A DNA stretch of 64,000 nt from Triplophysa rosa (taxonomy: Eukaryota > Chordata > Actinopteri > Cypriniformes > Nemacheilidae), in the NCBI RefSeq assembly GCF_024868665.1, contig NC_079906.1:8084791-8148790 (forward strand), given 5' to 3'. Positions within the stretch are counted from its first letter, which is position 1. The number at the start of each line of letters is the position of its first letter. The position numbers were made by a program, and so were the translations under genes. Below, piece after piece: positions 23,389-36,089 of this stretch. The notes beneath the pieces are model-generated. The model saw nothing but the letters and a program-made list of their open reading frames with translations. It had not been told where the DNA came from and did not search any database.

Positions 23389-23469
23389 TCAAGGTCTCCT
23401 CGTCCCGTCCAGGGGCCAGACATGGAGATTCCAGAGGCTTGGCTTGGGGTGGCACACCGTGCCCTTCCC

Positions 23470-24838
23470 CTACGACAGAAGGTCCTTCATTGGGGGAATC
23501 GGCCAGGGGGGATCTGTCGTCAGAGCCACCAGGTCTGAGAACCAAGTCTGATTGGGCCAGTAAGGCGCAACTACCAGTACTTGATGTCCCTCTTCCCTGA
23601 CCTTGCACAGGACCTGTGCAAGGAGGCTCACTTGGGGGAAGGCATACATCCGCTTGTCCCGCGGCCAGCTGTGTGCTAAGGCATCCATGCCGAGGGGTCC
23701 CTCGGTCAGGGAGTACCCAAGCGGGCAATGGGTGGAGTCTGGGGAGGCAAACAGGTCCACCTGTGCCTGGCCAAACCGCTCCCATATGAGCCGGACTGTG
23801 CGGGGATTGAGTCGCCATTTTCCGCGGGGCATCCCCTGACGAGAGAGCGTATCGGCTGTCTGGTTCAGGTCGCCCAGGATAAAAGTGGCTCGCAGGGACT
23901 TGGTCAGGCACGACGCGCCTAGAAACCTGCCCAAGCAGAACTCCCGATCGGAGAAAGGCCAGATCTGACCAGGGGTTGAGGGTGAGAAGACACTGAGCCG
24001 TTACCATAATGCGCCTGGTGCCGCTGTGCCACGCCATCCAGGGAACACGACTCTGAAGCCAGTGCTGAAGCGGCCGCATGTGCATCAACCCGAGAGGGAT
24101 TAACCCTGTCGAGGACGCCATGTGCCCCAGGAGCCTCTGAAAATGTTTCAGTGGGACCGCTGGAGTCCGCCTGACCAATTTCAGACAGTTCAGCACAGAC
24201 TGCGACACCGACTCGTTGGTGAGACGCACTGACATACGGACAGAGTCTTGTTCAATACCGAGATAAGAGGAGCTCAGCCCTGGGGAGAGCTTGCTCTTTT
24301 CTAGGTTGACCCGTAGGCCCAGAAGGTCTAGGTGCCGGAGCACAAGGTCCTTGTGCATACACAACACATCTCGCGAGTGTGCCCATATAAGCCAGTCGTC
24401 GAGATAGTTGAGTATCCGCACGCCTTTCTCCCTGAGGGGCGTTAAGGTGGCCTCTACGAGTTTGGTAAAAATCCGAGGAGACAGGGCCAGACTGAAGGGC
24501 AGGACCTTGTACTGATATGCTCTTCCCTCAAACGCGAACCGCAGGAACGGTCGGTGTCGAGGGAGGATGGAGAGGTGAAAGTATGCGTCCTTCAGGTCGA
24601 TTGCCACGAACCAATCTTGGTGACGAACTGAGCCCAAGATGCGCTTCAGCATCAGCATCCTGAATGGCAGCTTGTGTAGGTGCTTGTTCAGGAGGTGCAG
24701 ATCCAGAATGGGGCGCAGCCCCCCACCTTTTTTGGGCATTATGAAATACAGGCTGTAAAACCCGGAAGACATCTCGGTTAGAAGGATGGGTTCGATCATG
24801 CCTTTCACCAGAAGGGCGGCAACCTCGTCCCGAAGCAC
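23470..24838 (-). pseudogene. DIRS reverse transcriptase / RNase H, broken
   Basis: Palm motifs are clear: SGFYSLYFIMPKKGGGLRP, AIDLKDAYFHL (motif A), LPFSLALSPRIFTKL and the catalytic YLDDWL. After TGLIPLGLMHMRPLQHWL the frame shifts. The typical downstream segment with HILGDLNQTADTLSRQG-like sequence and QVDLFASPDSTHCPLG reappears in another frame at 23934-23470, and most of the RNase H core is missing. No start codon can be assigned. Confidence 0.85.
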
Positions 24839-25088
24839 GGGAGCATTCTACACTCGAACAGAGGTGTGGAGAATACCCCGAAACTTGAGCGGGCACCTGG
24901 CGAACTGGATCGCATAACCGAGACAGATCGTCCTCTCTAGCCAGCATGACGGGCTGGTGCCAAGAACCGTGACAGCGGAACCAGAGGGACAATCTGCTTC
25001 ACCGTTCTGTGGGAGGCTAGTTCGGTGACTAACAGAGCGGTCACCTCGCACGGGGCGGAACCCCGGGTAGGTCGACGGCTCTGTTGAC

Positions 25089-25391
25089 TTACCTGCTTGT
25101 TGTCGCTGACCGACGCAACGCGCGGTGCAGCAGGATCTGTTTTACCGCCTCAGTCTGCTTCTGCACCACGGAAAACTGTTGTGACACATCCTCCACGGTG
25201 TCACCAAACAGCCCAGCTTGCGAGATGGGCGCTTCCAGAAGGCGGGCCTTCTGGGTGTCGCCCATCTGCGCAAGGTTGAGCCACAGATGCCTCTCTTGGA
25301 CCAAGAGTGTGGACATCGACCAATCCAAGGCACGTGCCGTGGCCTTCGTCACCCGGAGCGTGAAGTCAGTGGCAGTGCGTAACTCGCTCAT
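25089..25391 (-). pseudogene. DIRS Gag-like C-terminal fragment
   Basis: About 100 residues with LVQERHLWLNLAQMGD, APISQAGLFGDTVEDV and QQFSVVQKQTEA, a block typical of the first ORF of fish DIRS elements. It is truncated upstream at about 25440. Confidence 0.7.
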
Positions 25392-25443
25392 GCGAGTTGG
25401 GTCGGCCTTCCCATCGTCCAGGTCTTTCAGGGCTTTAGCCTGA

Positions 25444-25579
25444 AAAATCCAAGGAGACAGGGCCAGACCGAAGGGCAGAACCTTGTACTGATACGCTCTT
25501 CCTTCAAACGTGAAACGCAGGAACGGTCGGTGTCGAGGGAGGATGGAGAGGTGAAAGTATGCGTCCTTCAGGTCGATTG
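25444..25579 (-). repeat. Second copy of a DIRS RT segment
   Basis: 136 bp that repeat 24468-24601 in the same orientation with about 7 substitutions. It begins directly after the truncated Gag fragment. It is the N-terminal side of the RT palm and is out of place for a single element. Confidence 0.85.
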
Positions 25580-26264
25580 TTTTAATTTGATGGGTGCAAT
25601 AATATCTAATGTACAGTATTTAAGAATATGGTGTTCATAGTACTAGTGACTTCTTCGAGATCATGTGTGTTTACAGGTGCACATTTTCCTTCTTTGTGGT
25701 TGCCCAGTCACAGATGTTGTTAATTTAATGTGGTTTATGTGGCCGCTGAGCCATGACCAAGCATTGTTTTTAGTGTTCACTACTGTACTATCCACTACTA
25801 CTGTCCTACTGATCTGATTATGGCGTTGTGTTGTGTTGCGTCTGTCAGATGTGCATGTGTGTGTGTGTGTGGTGTGGTCATCATGCTAATGCTGTTTTTA
25901 TCGTTATGTTCTTAACACTGTTTATAATGACATACAGGCTTCGATTAAATGGTGGAGTACTCATGCAGGTGTAGTTGTGTATGTTGATAACAGGTGAATT
26001 TTAAATTTGGCTCACCTGATTTCTTCTGGGCCCACCTACATTCTGATTCCTGGCTATGCCACTGTCACAGCCTCCTAGAGATCACATTAGTATCAATAAT
26101 GTAATATACTGTATGTATTAAGACTGTTTCACATTCAGGCTGGTATCAAATATTTTTCTTTTTACTTCTGTGATGTTACAAACACTCTAGACTCTCTAGA
26201 AAGAACATTTAAAGCTGACACAAGCTGACAGAACCTCACCTGATGTGCACGGGCTGGTTTAGGT
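25580..26264. other. Spacer between DIRS and Harbinger elements
   Basis: No gene seen. It contains a short (TG)n tract at about 25853-25873. The segment at 26066-26195 (CACAGCCTCCTAGAGAT at its left end) recurs at 30050-30135 beyond the Harbinger element. Confidence 0.5.
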
Positions 26265-26548
26265 CTGTGCCCGGTTGCATAAAGCACCTTAAGTGTAATT
26301 TTCCCTTAAGTTTTCCCTTAAGTTTCCCTTAAACTTAAGGGTGTTGCAGAAAATAATCCTTAAGTGTTACTTAAGGAAAATTTTAAGGGGTTTTTACGTT
26401 TCACTTAAAAAAAAACCTTAAGTATATCATTTTCACTTAAGTAATCCCTTAAAAACCGTTAAGTGTTGCATAAAGCCCCTTAACGTTAATTTCCCTAAGT
26501 ATTACTTAAGGGCTGAAAAACGCAACCTTAAGTGTTTGACGGACAAAA

Positions 26549-27540
26549 ATGGCTGAGTTTATGGAACTCGTTGAAGAAGATTACGTGCCAAGGCGAATAT
26601 TTCGCGACAGGGAAAACCCTTTGGATCGTCTTAGTGATGAAAAATTGTTGGAGGATTATCGATTTGAAAAAGAGGTCATTCAAACCAGTTTTTTTCAGAA
26701 AGCAGGTTTTCCTCGAATAAGTGGTGTAATTGACGGAACACACATCAGAATACAGGCGCCCCGGACACACGAAGATCAGTACGTCAACAGAAAAAACTAC
26801 CATTCAATAAATGTGTAGTTAGTGTGTGACCAAATGTGCAGAATAACAAATGTCGTTGCATCGTGGCCCGGGAGTACACACGACTCTAGGATTTTAGCAG
26901 AGAGCAAGATTGGGAGAGATTTTGAAGCTGGAATGCACACTGGTCTCCTACTCGGGGACAGTGGTTACCCCTGCCGACCTTGGCTCATGACACCCTTCAT
27001 GAATCCTCTTAATGCTGCACAGGCATGTCAATTATAAATTCTTATGTCTGTTTTACGAATGTAACTTTGGTGCCTAAAAGATTTGCATGCGTATGTAAGG
27101 TTTGCAAAAAAATTTATCCAATAGTAAAAAAACGTAAAGTATGATTTTTTGTAACACATTTGCACCTTGTCGACCACTAATTTACTTTCCTGTTATTTAT
27201 CTTATACCATTGTTGGTACTGATGCCGATCATGGATTTTCCCCTGTAGGAAAGATACAACAATGCCTTGACCCACACAAGGTTGATAACAGAGAGGACCA
27301 TCGGACAGCTGAAACGCAGGTTTCACTGCCTGCACAGCGAGCTGCGTGTCGAGCCTCAAAGGGCTTGCAAAATTATTGTAGCCTGTGTTGTGCTCTTCGA
27401 AACAACATTTCGAAGATGTATTATGCCATTGAAGAGGAGAATGAGCACGAGGAAGAACAGGGTCCTGAAGAAGTGCAACCGATCCATGAAGATTTCCAGC
27501 AGGCTGGATATACTGCCCGAGATGCCATCGTCAATGCATT
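26549..27540 (+). pseudogene. HARBI1-like transposase, inactivated
   Basis: Starts MAEFMELVEEDYVPRRIF. An apparent internal deletion after EDYRF removes a large part of the N-terminal half. The DDE region follows, with GVIDGTHIRIQAP and YVNRKNYHSINV. A TAG at 26816-26818 replaces the usual Gln codon, then the same frame continues with SWPGSTHDSRIL and LLGDSGYP to NAAQ at 27022. An intron (27023-27248) has a GC donor (CAG|gcatgt) and an AG acceptor; the next exon starts ERYNNALT and contains IGQLKRRFHCLH. The reading frame slips near 27400, so the acidic C-terminus ending AIVNAFFN lies in another frame. Three separate lesions make it non-functional. Confidence 0.85.
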
Positions 27541-27819
27541 CTTTAATTAGTAGCCGTATAGCAACATTAGTAATTGGTGTATGATTATTAGTAGTAAGTA
27601 AATATTTAAGCTAATTATCGTAGGAACCGTTTCAAGTAGGGCTAATATTAGTGATGTTTATTATTATTAATAGCAGAAGTAGTAAAAAAGTATTTAGTCA
27701 TTAGTCATTAGTATTATTTATTATATAATTTTTTTATATTATTGTTGTTGTTATTATTACTATTATAACATTAAAAACATAATACTTTTCAGATCTGCCA
27801 TACAAAAAGTATTTATTCC

Positions 27820-28829
27820 TCAAGGTGTGATTGTTATTTTCCCTTCTCTCTGAAGCTGCAAAAGTTGGTTGTTTAAAATAATTTGATAGAGTTCCTGATT
27901 TTCCTTCTCCTTCCTTATTTTCTCAATCTCTAGCTGCAGTTTTTCTTTTTGTAGCTGCAGAACCTCTCTCTGTAGTTCCAACACTTCTTCTCTTGTTGGA
28001 ACTGTTTGCGGTCTTCTGGAACACAGAAGCGGGAAGAAATTAATATTATAGTTGTTCTAAGTCAAAATAATAATAGCTTAATACATTAGATAACATGCAG
28101 CAATAAATCCTCACATAGCTGTTGCCTGGGCAGGTGCTCCTTTGGCGCTCTGGCGGTGCTGTATCTGCTGTTCCTCAGACGGCTGTAAAGGTCTAAGTGT
28201 AAAAGGAATGTCTGAGCCACCAGAGTGAAGTTTAATGATACATTGTTTAATGTTACACTGATACATATTAACAATATTGTCTCACTCTGTGATACATTGT
28301 TGCACTGGCTCAACTTCGCTCTCTATTCTACCAGGAATGCCAGCTAGGATAGGTGAGTCCGCCCCAAGGATGTCTTGCACAATTTTGGTACAGTCCGACA
28401 AGTCGGCTGGCGGTGGTCCTCCACCTGTTTGTTAGTTTAGTTTTCGTTAGCTCTCTGTGACACTATACGGCAGCACAACGCACTCTCCACTATACGGTGC
28501 AGTGATAACATAATCTTAAAAATGCAATAGTGTAGTTTTAACTTACCCGTTTTGTTGGATTCCCTCTTATGAAGACTCAACTCTTTTTTTAGCTACCACA
28601 GAGATGTTTTCGTATTTTTTATGACCTCCTGAACCGTCCTCTTCACATCGAGATTTCGTGCATTTATTTTTTCCGTTATTTCATCCCATTGCTTTTGTTT
28701 TTTTGACGCAGTTACGTTTGGATTTAGTTTGCTTTTTAAAATGGCCTTTCTTTTCTCGTATTCATCTAGAAGAATACATTTCTCCTCCTCTGTCCAATTT
28801 GGCTTCCTTTTTTTGTTTTCTTTATCCAT
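27820..28829 (-). pseudogene. Harbinger Myb/SANT-like accessory gene, one nonsense codon
   Basis: Four minus-strand exons join in phase: 28829-28547, 28424-28286, 28192-28115 and 28015-27820 (696 nt, 232 codons with stop). Exon 1 has a Myb/SANT-like domain: RKPNWTEEEKCILLDEYEKR, then KQWDEITEKINA. Exon 2 encodes TGGGPPPADLSDCTKIVQD, exon 3 QPSEEQQIQHRQ, and exon 4 a Leu-rich coiled coil (EVLELQREVLQLQKEKLQLE). This matches the Myb-like partner protein that Harbinger elements use to bind transposon DNA and import the transposase. The only visible defect is TAG at 28593-28595 (codon 79) inside exon 1. The exon structure is inferred from splice signals and phase. Confidence 0.78.
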
Positions 28830-29298
28830 TTCTCAATGGGTTTTGTCCTCCAACTCCCGTGAAACCTCTGCCTGCGTTTGTGTAAACAGTAGCGTATCTA
28901 TGGCAACGACATAATTTTATAACGGCAAACCTGCGCCGATGTCGTGAAACACTTAAACACTTCCCTTAGGTAAGGGAAATCTTTAAGGGATTTTATGCAA
29001 TGGCCTTAAGGTATTCCCTTAGATAAGGGGAAATCACCCCTTAAGTGCAACCGGGCACTGATGTTTACTGAGGTGGTAGATGAGAGGAAAACAGTATGGA
29101 CCCTCTGGCTTGAGAGTTCTCCAAAAAAGATGGTAAGGATGTAAAATAAAAAATATGGAGCGAAAAACATTTAAATACAAGGAAATTGCTGTCAATAAAA
29201 ATATTTTACTATACCAACGACCACAGCTAAACCTAACACTATAAATGTTAAAACTAAATTATGTTTTATTAACAAAGTTCGGGAGGAGCACGTGCAGG

Positions 29299-29404
29299 TA
29301 ACTAACCCGGCTGGCTTGCTATGATCAATCTCACCAATCAGATAATTAAACCTGCTGGCTTTCCATGACCAATCTCACAAATCAGATAACTAACCAGGTT
29401 GGTT
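29299..29404. repeat. Two-copy tandem repeat with CCAATC motifs
   Basis: Two imperfect units of about 54 bp sharing GCTGGCTT, CAATCTCAC and AATCAGATAA. Downstream GGTTGGTTCTTGGATTGG is related. Confidence 0.6.
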
Positions 29405-29860
29405 CTTGGATTGGTTATTTAAAGCCGGTGGCTGGTAATGATTTACACGGCTGCTGCAGCACCTGTCAGTAATGTTTGTCATTTGGCACACTGTAAAGGT
29501 TCACGAGTTCGCCTCACAGATAATAAGTACATATGATAAGGGATGGATGGTATGCGTATTTGGCGTGCTGTCCCGGGGAGAGAGCCCCCGGCACAATATA
29601 CTGCGGTAAAAACGGGATGATGATGAGGAGTTGGGGTGGAGGAGGGATGCTGCGAAAATGTAGAGAGAATGAGGGTAAGGCATCTTGTCTCTTTGTAGGG
29701 TATTTTTTTCCGAACTAAAAGGATGATTGGTGAGATTGGTTAAAGGAAACTCTAGTTACTGCTCATTAGATGTGAACTGATGAATTTAAGACGTATTGTA
29801 TTATGTTTCCCATACCTCTCGGTGAACCTGTAGACGTCGATCAACTTTTGCTGCCAACAT

Positions 29861-29969
29861 TTACATCCGGATCATCTCTTTAATCATCGTCACCCTCACT
29901 TCTCGTATAGGCCCACGTGCCTCCTCCGAAGATTCGGCAAGCTTGATGAGCTTCATCTCTGCCTCGTCT
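29861..29969 (-). other. Exon-like minus-strand ORF, unrecognised
   Basis: After a clean acceptor (cttacag) on the minus strand there are 35 codons and a TAA. They read DEAEMKLIKLAESSEEARG and continue PIREVRVTMIKEMIRM, a charged helical composition more protein-like than the neighbourhood. It could be the last exon of a transposon gene or a relic. No family was recognised and no partner exon was found. Confidence 0.25.
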
Positions 29970-30299
29970 CTGTAAGGGAGGAACAACATCTTTGTAAACC
30001 AACTCAGCTCTCTAACAATGATCTATATTCTGATGATTATTCTCCGTCACAGCCTCCTAGAGATTATCATCAATATAGAGTAATCACACATTGTATTAAG
30101 ACTTTTGTGATGATACAAACACTCTAGCTAGGCTCTTTTGCTTTAGCATCAGCAAGTCTAAGAGGCCTACTTTAGGATTTTAAAATAAAGACTACTGATA
30201 ACATACAAACAGCATGAGCAAAACTGGTTCTAAGTCTTCCTAATTAAAACATGGTTAATATGAAATGCTAGTAACATTATTAATATCCTTATGTATAAA

Positions 30300-30362
30300 C
30301 ATATACAATGTGCAATGTAAGTCGCTTTGGATAAAAGCATCTGCCAAGTGCATAAATGTAAG
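30300..30362. repeat. SINE/LINE tail fragment
   Basis: GTAAGTCGCTTTGGATAAAA and GCATCTGCCAAGTGCATAAATG match the tail shared by many fish retroposons. Confidence 0.6.
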
Positions 30363-30821
30363 ACGTTAAGGTTTATAATCTGTCCTGGTATATACAGTAT
30401 AGCAAACAGTACTGACTGACCGATAAAAATTATTTATTACTACTGCATTTTCGTTGACTTCAGTACAGTTACAGACAGTAAAGGCGTGCATTTATTTACA
30501 TGCTTTCGGTGTCTGTGGGTTTTTATGCGTACGCCGTTTTGGGAGAGGCAGCGCTCGCGGAGCGAGTTCAAAGCGCGATATCCCAAATAGAATGATTCAC
30601 ACGCCTCGTGGTCCGCCACTGCCCTAAACTTTATGATTAAACACTTGTTAGCCAATTTTCAAATATTGCCTTCATTTCATTGAAAGCAAACGACTTTTCG
30701 ATCTGATATTATAACCAATAAATTACAAATAAAAATACTTACATTTAATTTAAAGATTAAACTTAGAGTGCATACCGCCACCTAATGGCTTGTGTTAAGA
30801 CTTTACAGATTTTGATACAAC
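30363..30821. other. Intergenic, nothing recognised
   Basis: AT-rich with a GC-richer patch around 30540-30580. No exon or repeat could be assigned. Confidence 0.4.
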
Positions 30822-32063
30822 CCCAGCTAACACAGTACGTTCTGTCGACGTCGCCAGTTCGTCTTCATTTGGTCACCGTGACATTACTTTATGACCACGT
30901 TCTGAGGACGTCTTTGCAACGTTACGTTTCTTAGAATTTTTGCTTATGTTCCAGAAACGTCCTAGCCACGTCCTCAAATAACGTCATGAATTAATCCCAT
31001 GGATAACGTTGTAGCGACGTGATGTACTGGTCTTCAGATAACCTGGACACTGGTCATTTGATTAATGAATCTGGTCATTGCTATGTATTATGTTATTGTG
31101 TGAAACATTTATGATCAGAGTAAAATCTGTTATAATGTCAAGACGAATGCAATAAATCCCACTTCTGACAGCTATTAAACACGAGTTTAATTCGATACCA
31201 CAATTAAAACTGCGTTTCTATTTATTTAGTGCGCGGCTGCGCGCACGCGCCTTTTCTGTTCTGCAAAGAGCCGCGCGCTCGCAGGCCATTTCTTTTTTCG
31301 TCACTGCCTGATATTCCTTTGGAGGTTTAATAAAATTCTTTCTATACTTTATGCCTTACAGATGTGAGAGTAAACACATATTTTAGTGATTTTCGATCGA
31401 TTTGGCGCGTTTAAATGAACGGACCCTGATGTTTGTGAATGTGACTAAGAAGCTTTTGATTGTTGTTTTTAAAAACGGACAACCTGCTAAACGTATGTGG
31501 TAAGACAACAATAATGTTAAGCTTAAACATAATGTTTATTCATCTCTTTCAGTAAATATCTGCTTTAAATCCTCTATATTGTGTTGAAGTCTTTGATTAT
31601 TTATGTCATGTACTACAGTATAAATAAAATATCTGATTGTGATGTACAGTGCTGTGTTGAGTTTTATAATCGTTATACTGTGCTTTATGCATATTTGAAT
31701 TACTCCAATTTTAATCTTCAACGCACAGATTAAATAACAAATTAATTTAATCCTCCATGTGAGGGATGATAATTGTTTAAATTAAATAAAAAAAAAAGAT
31801 TTTAACAACGTGACTGCTTGGTGGTTAGGAAGTGCTCATCACGTCCCAGAAACGTTATTTGGGACCTAGCTGCGACGAATATGGTACGTTCCAGGTATGT
31901 CTTCAGGAGGTAATCACCATGTCCCAACAACGTCCAATGTTACGTCCTCAGGACGAATATGGGAATCACAAAGTTACGTCGCTGGAACGTTAATATGGTA
32001 CGTCGTGGCAACGAATATGGTCCGGTCCAGGTACGTCGTCACAACGTAACTGTGTTAGCTGGG
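30822..32063. mobile_element. 1.24-kb TIR element rich in AACGT motifs
   Basis: The ends CCCAGCTAACACAG and CTGTGTTAGCTGGG are inverted copies. The subterminal 200 bp on both sides are dense in AACGTC / GACGT / TTACGT words, while the 800-bp centre is plain AT-rich DNA. No transposase frame was found, and the flanking duplication could not be fixed. A non-autonomous DNA transposon of unknown superfamily. Confidence 0.7.
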
Positions 32064-32625
32064 ACACAGTCTCAAGGGAAGCTGTCAATGCATTTAGACT
32101 CGATATCGTTCGGCAAACCAGAAGTAAAACACCAACACACACCATCAAGTTTTTCTGCACGTCGGACATCCAATGGGACAAAGTTGGAAAATGGCAGGAG
32201 TGGGGGAGGACTACGGTGTTTATTTTCCTCCAGCCACAGATGGTTTTAAAGGCTGTAGAGACACACAGAAACACAGTCGGGGATGCATGAGACCACAGCT
32301 CTGCCAACATCAAAAGCGACGTTTATCATCTGTTATTTTAAAACGCTATTTTTCTTAAGAGACTTATAGTGGAAGTTACCAAACCATAGTCTGGCGAACT
32401 TTTATTTATCTTCCGTTTGTTTTGTTGTTTTACCCTTTTCTTGAAAGTGAATTTATGTCTATGATCAAGTCGCTTTTAATGAAGTCCATGTGCATTTGGA
32501 GAGCAGTCTCGCATCTGATGAAGACCCGTTTTAACACGAACAGAGATCTTGCTGCTTACTAAGAAAAATATCTTGAGGGAAAAGTATTGCTTGGACAGCT
32601 CGGGCACAGGACACAAGCCCTAATA
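32064..32625 (+). other. Upstream region and 5' UTR of the kazald-like gene
   Basis: No coding sequence. It should hold the promoter and 5' UTR of the downstream gene. No defined box was identified. Confidence 0.4.
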
Positions 32626-34379
<1,754 letters not shown>

Positions 34380-36080
34380 ACCTTGGATGCAAACACCCTC
34401 AAGCATACATTCTTACTGAGTGAGACATTCAATTTAAAACTTTAAAAAGAAAAGATAATCAGGACACGATTGTATATAAGCCTGTAAAGAACAAAAAAAC
34501 ATCCCCTCCGGAATTTATGGAACATCTGGGCAATGAAACATGCAGATGGATGGCGAGGAAGAGCTCGAGTGAATTCCCAACGGTATGAGATGGATGAAAA
34601 ACACAGAATGAGACGACTGGAGGAGTGAGTAGGGCACTTCAGGAGCTAGATGTAGAAGTGTAGCTCAGTGTAGAAATGAGGATCAATGTCTCTTTTGTTC
34701 TACCAGTGCTGTTCTTCAAAGCCCTTGTGACCAGCTGGATAACAAAACACACAAAGTGAAGAGACACGAGAAACCGAAGAGTGAATTCTGAGCGCCTTCC
34801 AAGTTTTCACAAAATTGTGACATCTTTGCGCAACCAAATTTAGAAGAGCAGCACAGTTTTGAGTCATCCTTTTTCTCTTCGAAGCAGAATGCTTTGTATC
34901 AGCCTTTGGGTTTATATACAGTTTGTTCCCACATATGGCATCTCTTTAACCAGACATCTCTTTGAGCGTGTGTGTTAGATTTGGGTGAGCCAGTCCACAG
35001 CTGGCTTTAATACATCTTTATGATCTCCTGGTTAAAAGCAGCCATCCTGTTTTAATGTTTATGTGCTTACAAGTCACACTTACAGGTCTTTCTTCATTGA
35101 AACACCATACGGCCGCTTGTTGATACAACAAACATCTTGACTCTGTAATTTCACCTCTGTTAAGTGAGGGGAGACCTGTAGTTAACAGGAAGGCTGTGGA
35201 TAACGCAGCTTTTTAATCTCTGCTCTCCTCTGGCCTCCCCTTTCATAATGTTCTCTGGTTTCTTCAACTTCTTCATAATTATGGTAACAGTAATTGCATG
35301 TAATGGTAGGTTAGATTGCTACCACATTATATAAACAGTGTAAAATGTTTATGTTTTGACACCATGTTGTTTCCAACATAAAAGGCCTCTAATTAGAGGA
35401 TCTGTGAAACTTTTGATGTTTTGCATACGTGTGTTTTACTGTATAGAGAGTTACGCAGATTCATATACTATAGCATTCTTTCCAAAAACATTATTTGGGT
35501 AATAAACCAAATGTAACAACAAACGGTTGCAGAGTCCATTTGCGCGACTTCGTCTCGACATCAGCTGTTAAAGCAATTAGACTGAGGTCAGAAATCATTC
35601 CTCACTGCGAGCACCCGGGGACATATGCCTATTTCCTTTCACTTTAAACAAGCAAACACTAAGAAGCTGCTGGTGCTGAATGCTTATACAGATTTCGTCT
35701 GATGTGTCAAATATAACTATACTTTTTAAATGTTTAAGGACAATATGTTATGGTTGTCCCAGGGCTTGGGACAATCTTCCAGCACCAACCAATATAATGT
35801 TACAATAACAGCGCTTATTCAGAAAATGCATGTTTCCCCCAAACAAGTAGATGGTTTTATTTTCACAGGAGTCCGTTTTTTTCCCATTCCAGTTTCCCCT
35901 CGATTTCTATGGAAAACTGGGTAAATAGTCGGGGGATTGTATGAAAATCCAGAGCCAGAAACGAGGGGCTTCTCATCTCAGCCCAAGTATCCGCCAATTT
36001 CCTGTGTCGTGAAAAGACATTACTGGCACAGAGATGGGAGACCAAAAAAGTCAGAGGCCTGAATTCTTATGGACTGAAAA
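34380..36080 (+). other. 3' UTR and downstream flank of the kazald-like gene
   Basis: No exon was recognised. A canonical AATAAA lies at 35501-35506, about 1.1 kb after the stop codon. Sequence beyond it shows nothing definite. Confidence 0.4.
35501..35506 (+). terminator. Candidate polyadenylation signal AATAAA (kazald-like gene)
   Basis: First perfect AATAAA noticed downstream of the stop codon at 34377-34379. Confidence 0.4.
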
Positions 36081-36089
36081 CCATGTGTG

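Larger units (their letters stand above)
21340..25440 (-). mobile_element. Degenerate DIRS-type (tyrosine-recombinase) retrotransposon
   Basis: On the minus strand the order is a Gag fragment (25391-25089), reverse transcriptase with RNase H remnant (24838-23470), and tyrosine recombinase (23388-22334). At the low-coordinate end, TCTCGGTTACGACTGTAACC at 21340 is repeated in inverted orientation at 21592-21645, matching the inverted terminal and complementary repeats of DIRS elements. Several frameshifts and a deletion in RNase H show that it is dead. The 5' end is truncated at about 25440 and abuts a duplicated RT fragment. Confidence 0.88.
26268..29057. mobile_element. Harbinger DNA transposon, 2790 bp
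   Basis: Terminal inverted repeats TGCCCGGTTGCA / TGCAACCGGGCA are flanked by the 3-bp duplication CTG (26265-26267 and 29058-29060), as expected for Harbinger. Subterminal regions are dense in CCTTAAG / CTTAAGG motifs in both orientations. Two convergent genes lie inside: a HARBI1-like transposase on plus (broken) and a four-exon Myb/SANT-like gene on minus (one nonsense codon). The two-gene layout is characteristic of the superfamily. Confidence 0.92.
29061..30299. other. Intergenic, repeats and one exon-like ORF
   Basis: Mostly non-coding. It contains a 55-bp tandem duplication at about 29299-29404, an exon-like minus-strand ORF at 29861-29969, and the second copy of the CACAGCCTCCTAGAGAT repeat at 30050-30135. 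Confidence 0.5.

Noticed and set aside
22867..23600. Plus-strand ORFs over the DIRS element
   Set aside because: Antisense shadows of the recombinase and RT frames, which carry the recognisable motifs.
26528..26803. Minus-strand ORF over the Harbinger transposase start
   Set aside because: Shadow of the plus-strand transposase frame, which has the conserved DDE-region motifs.
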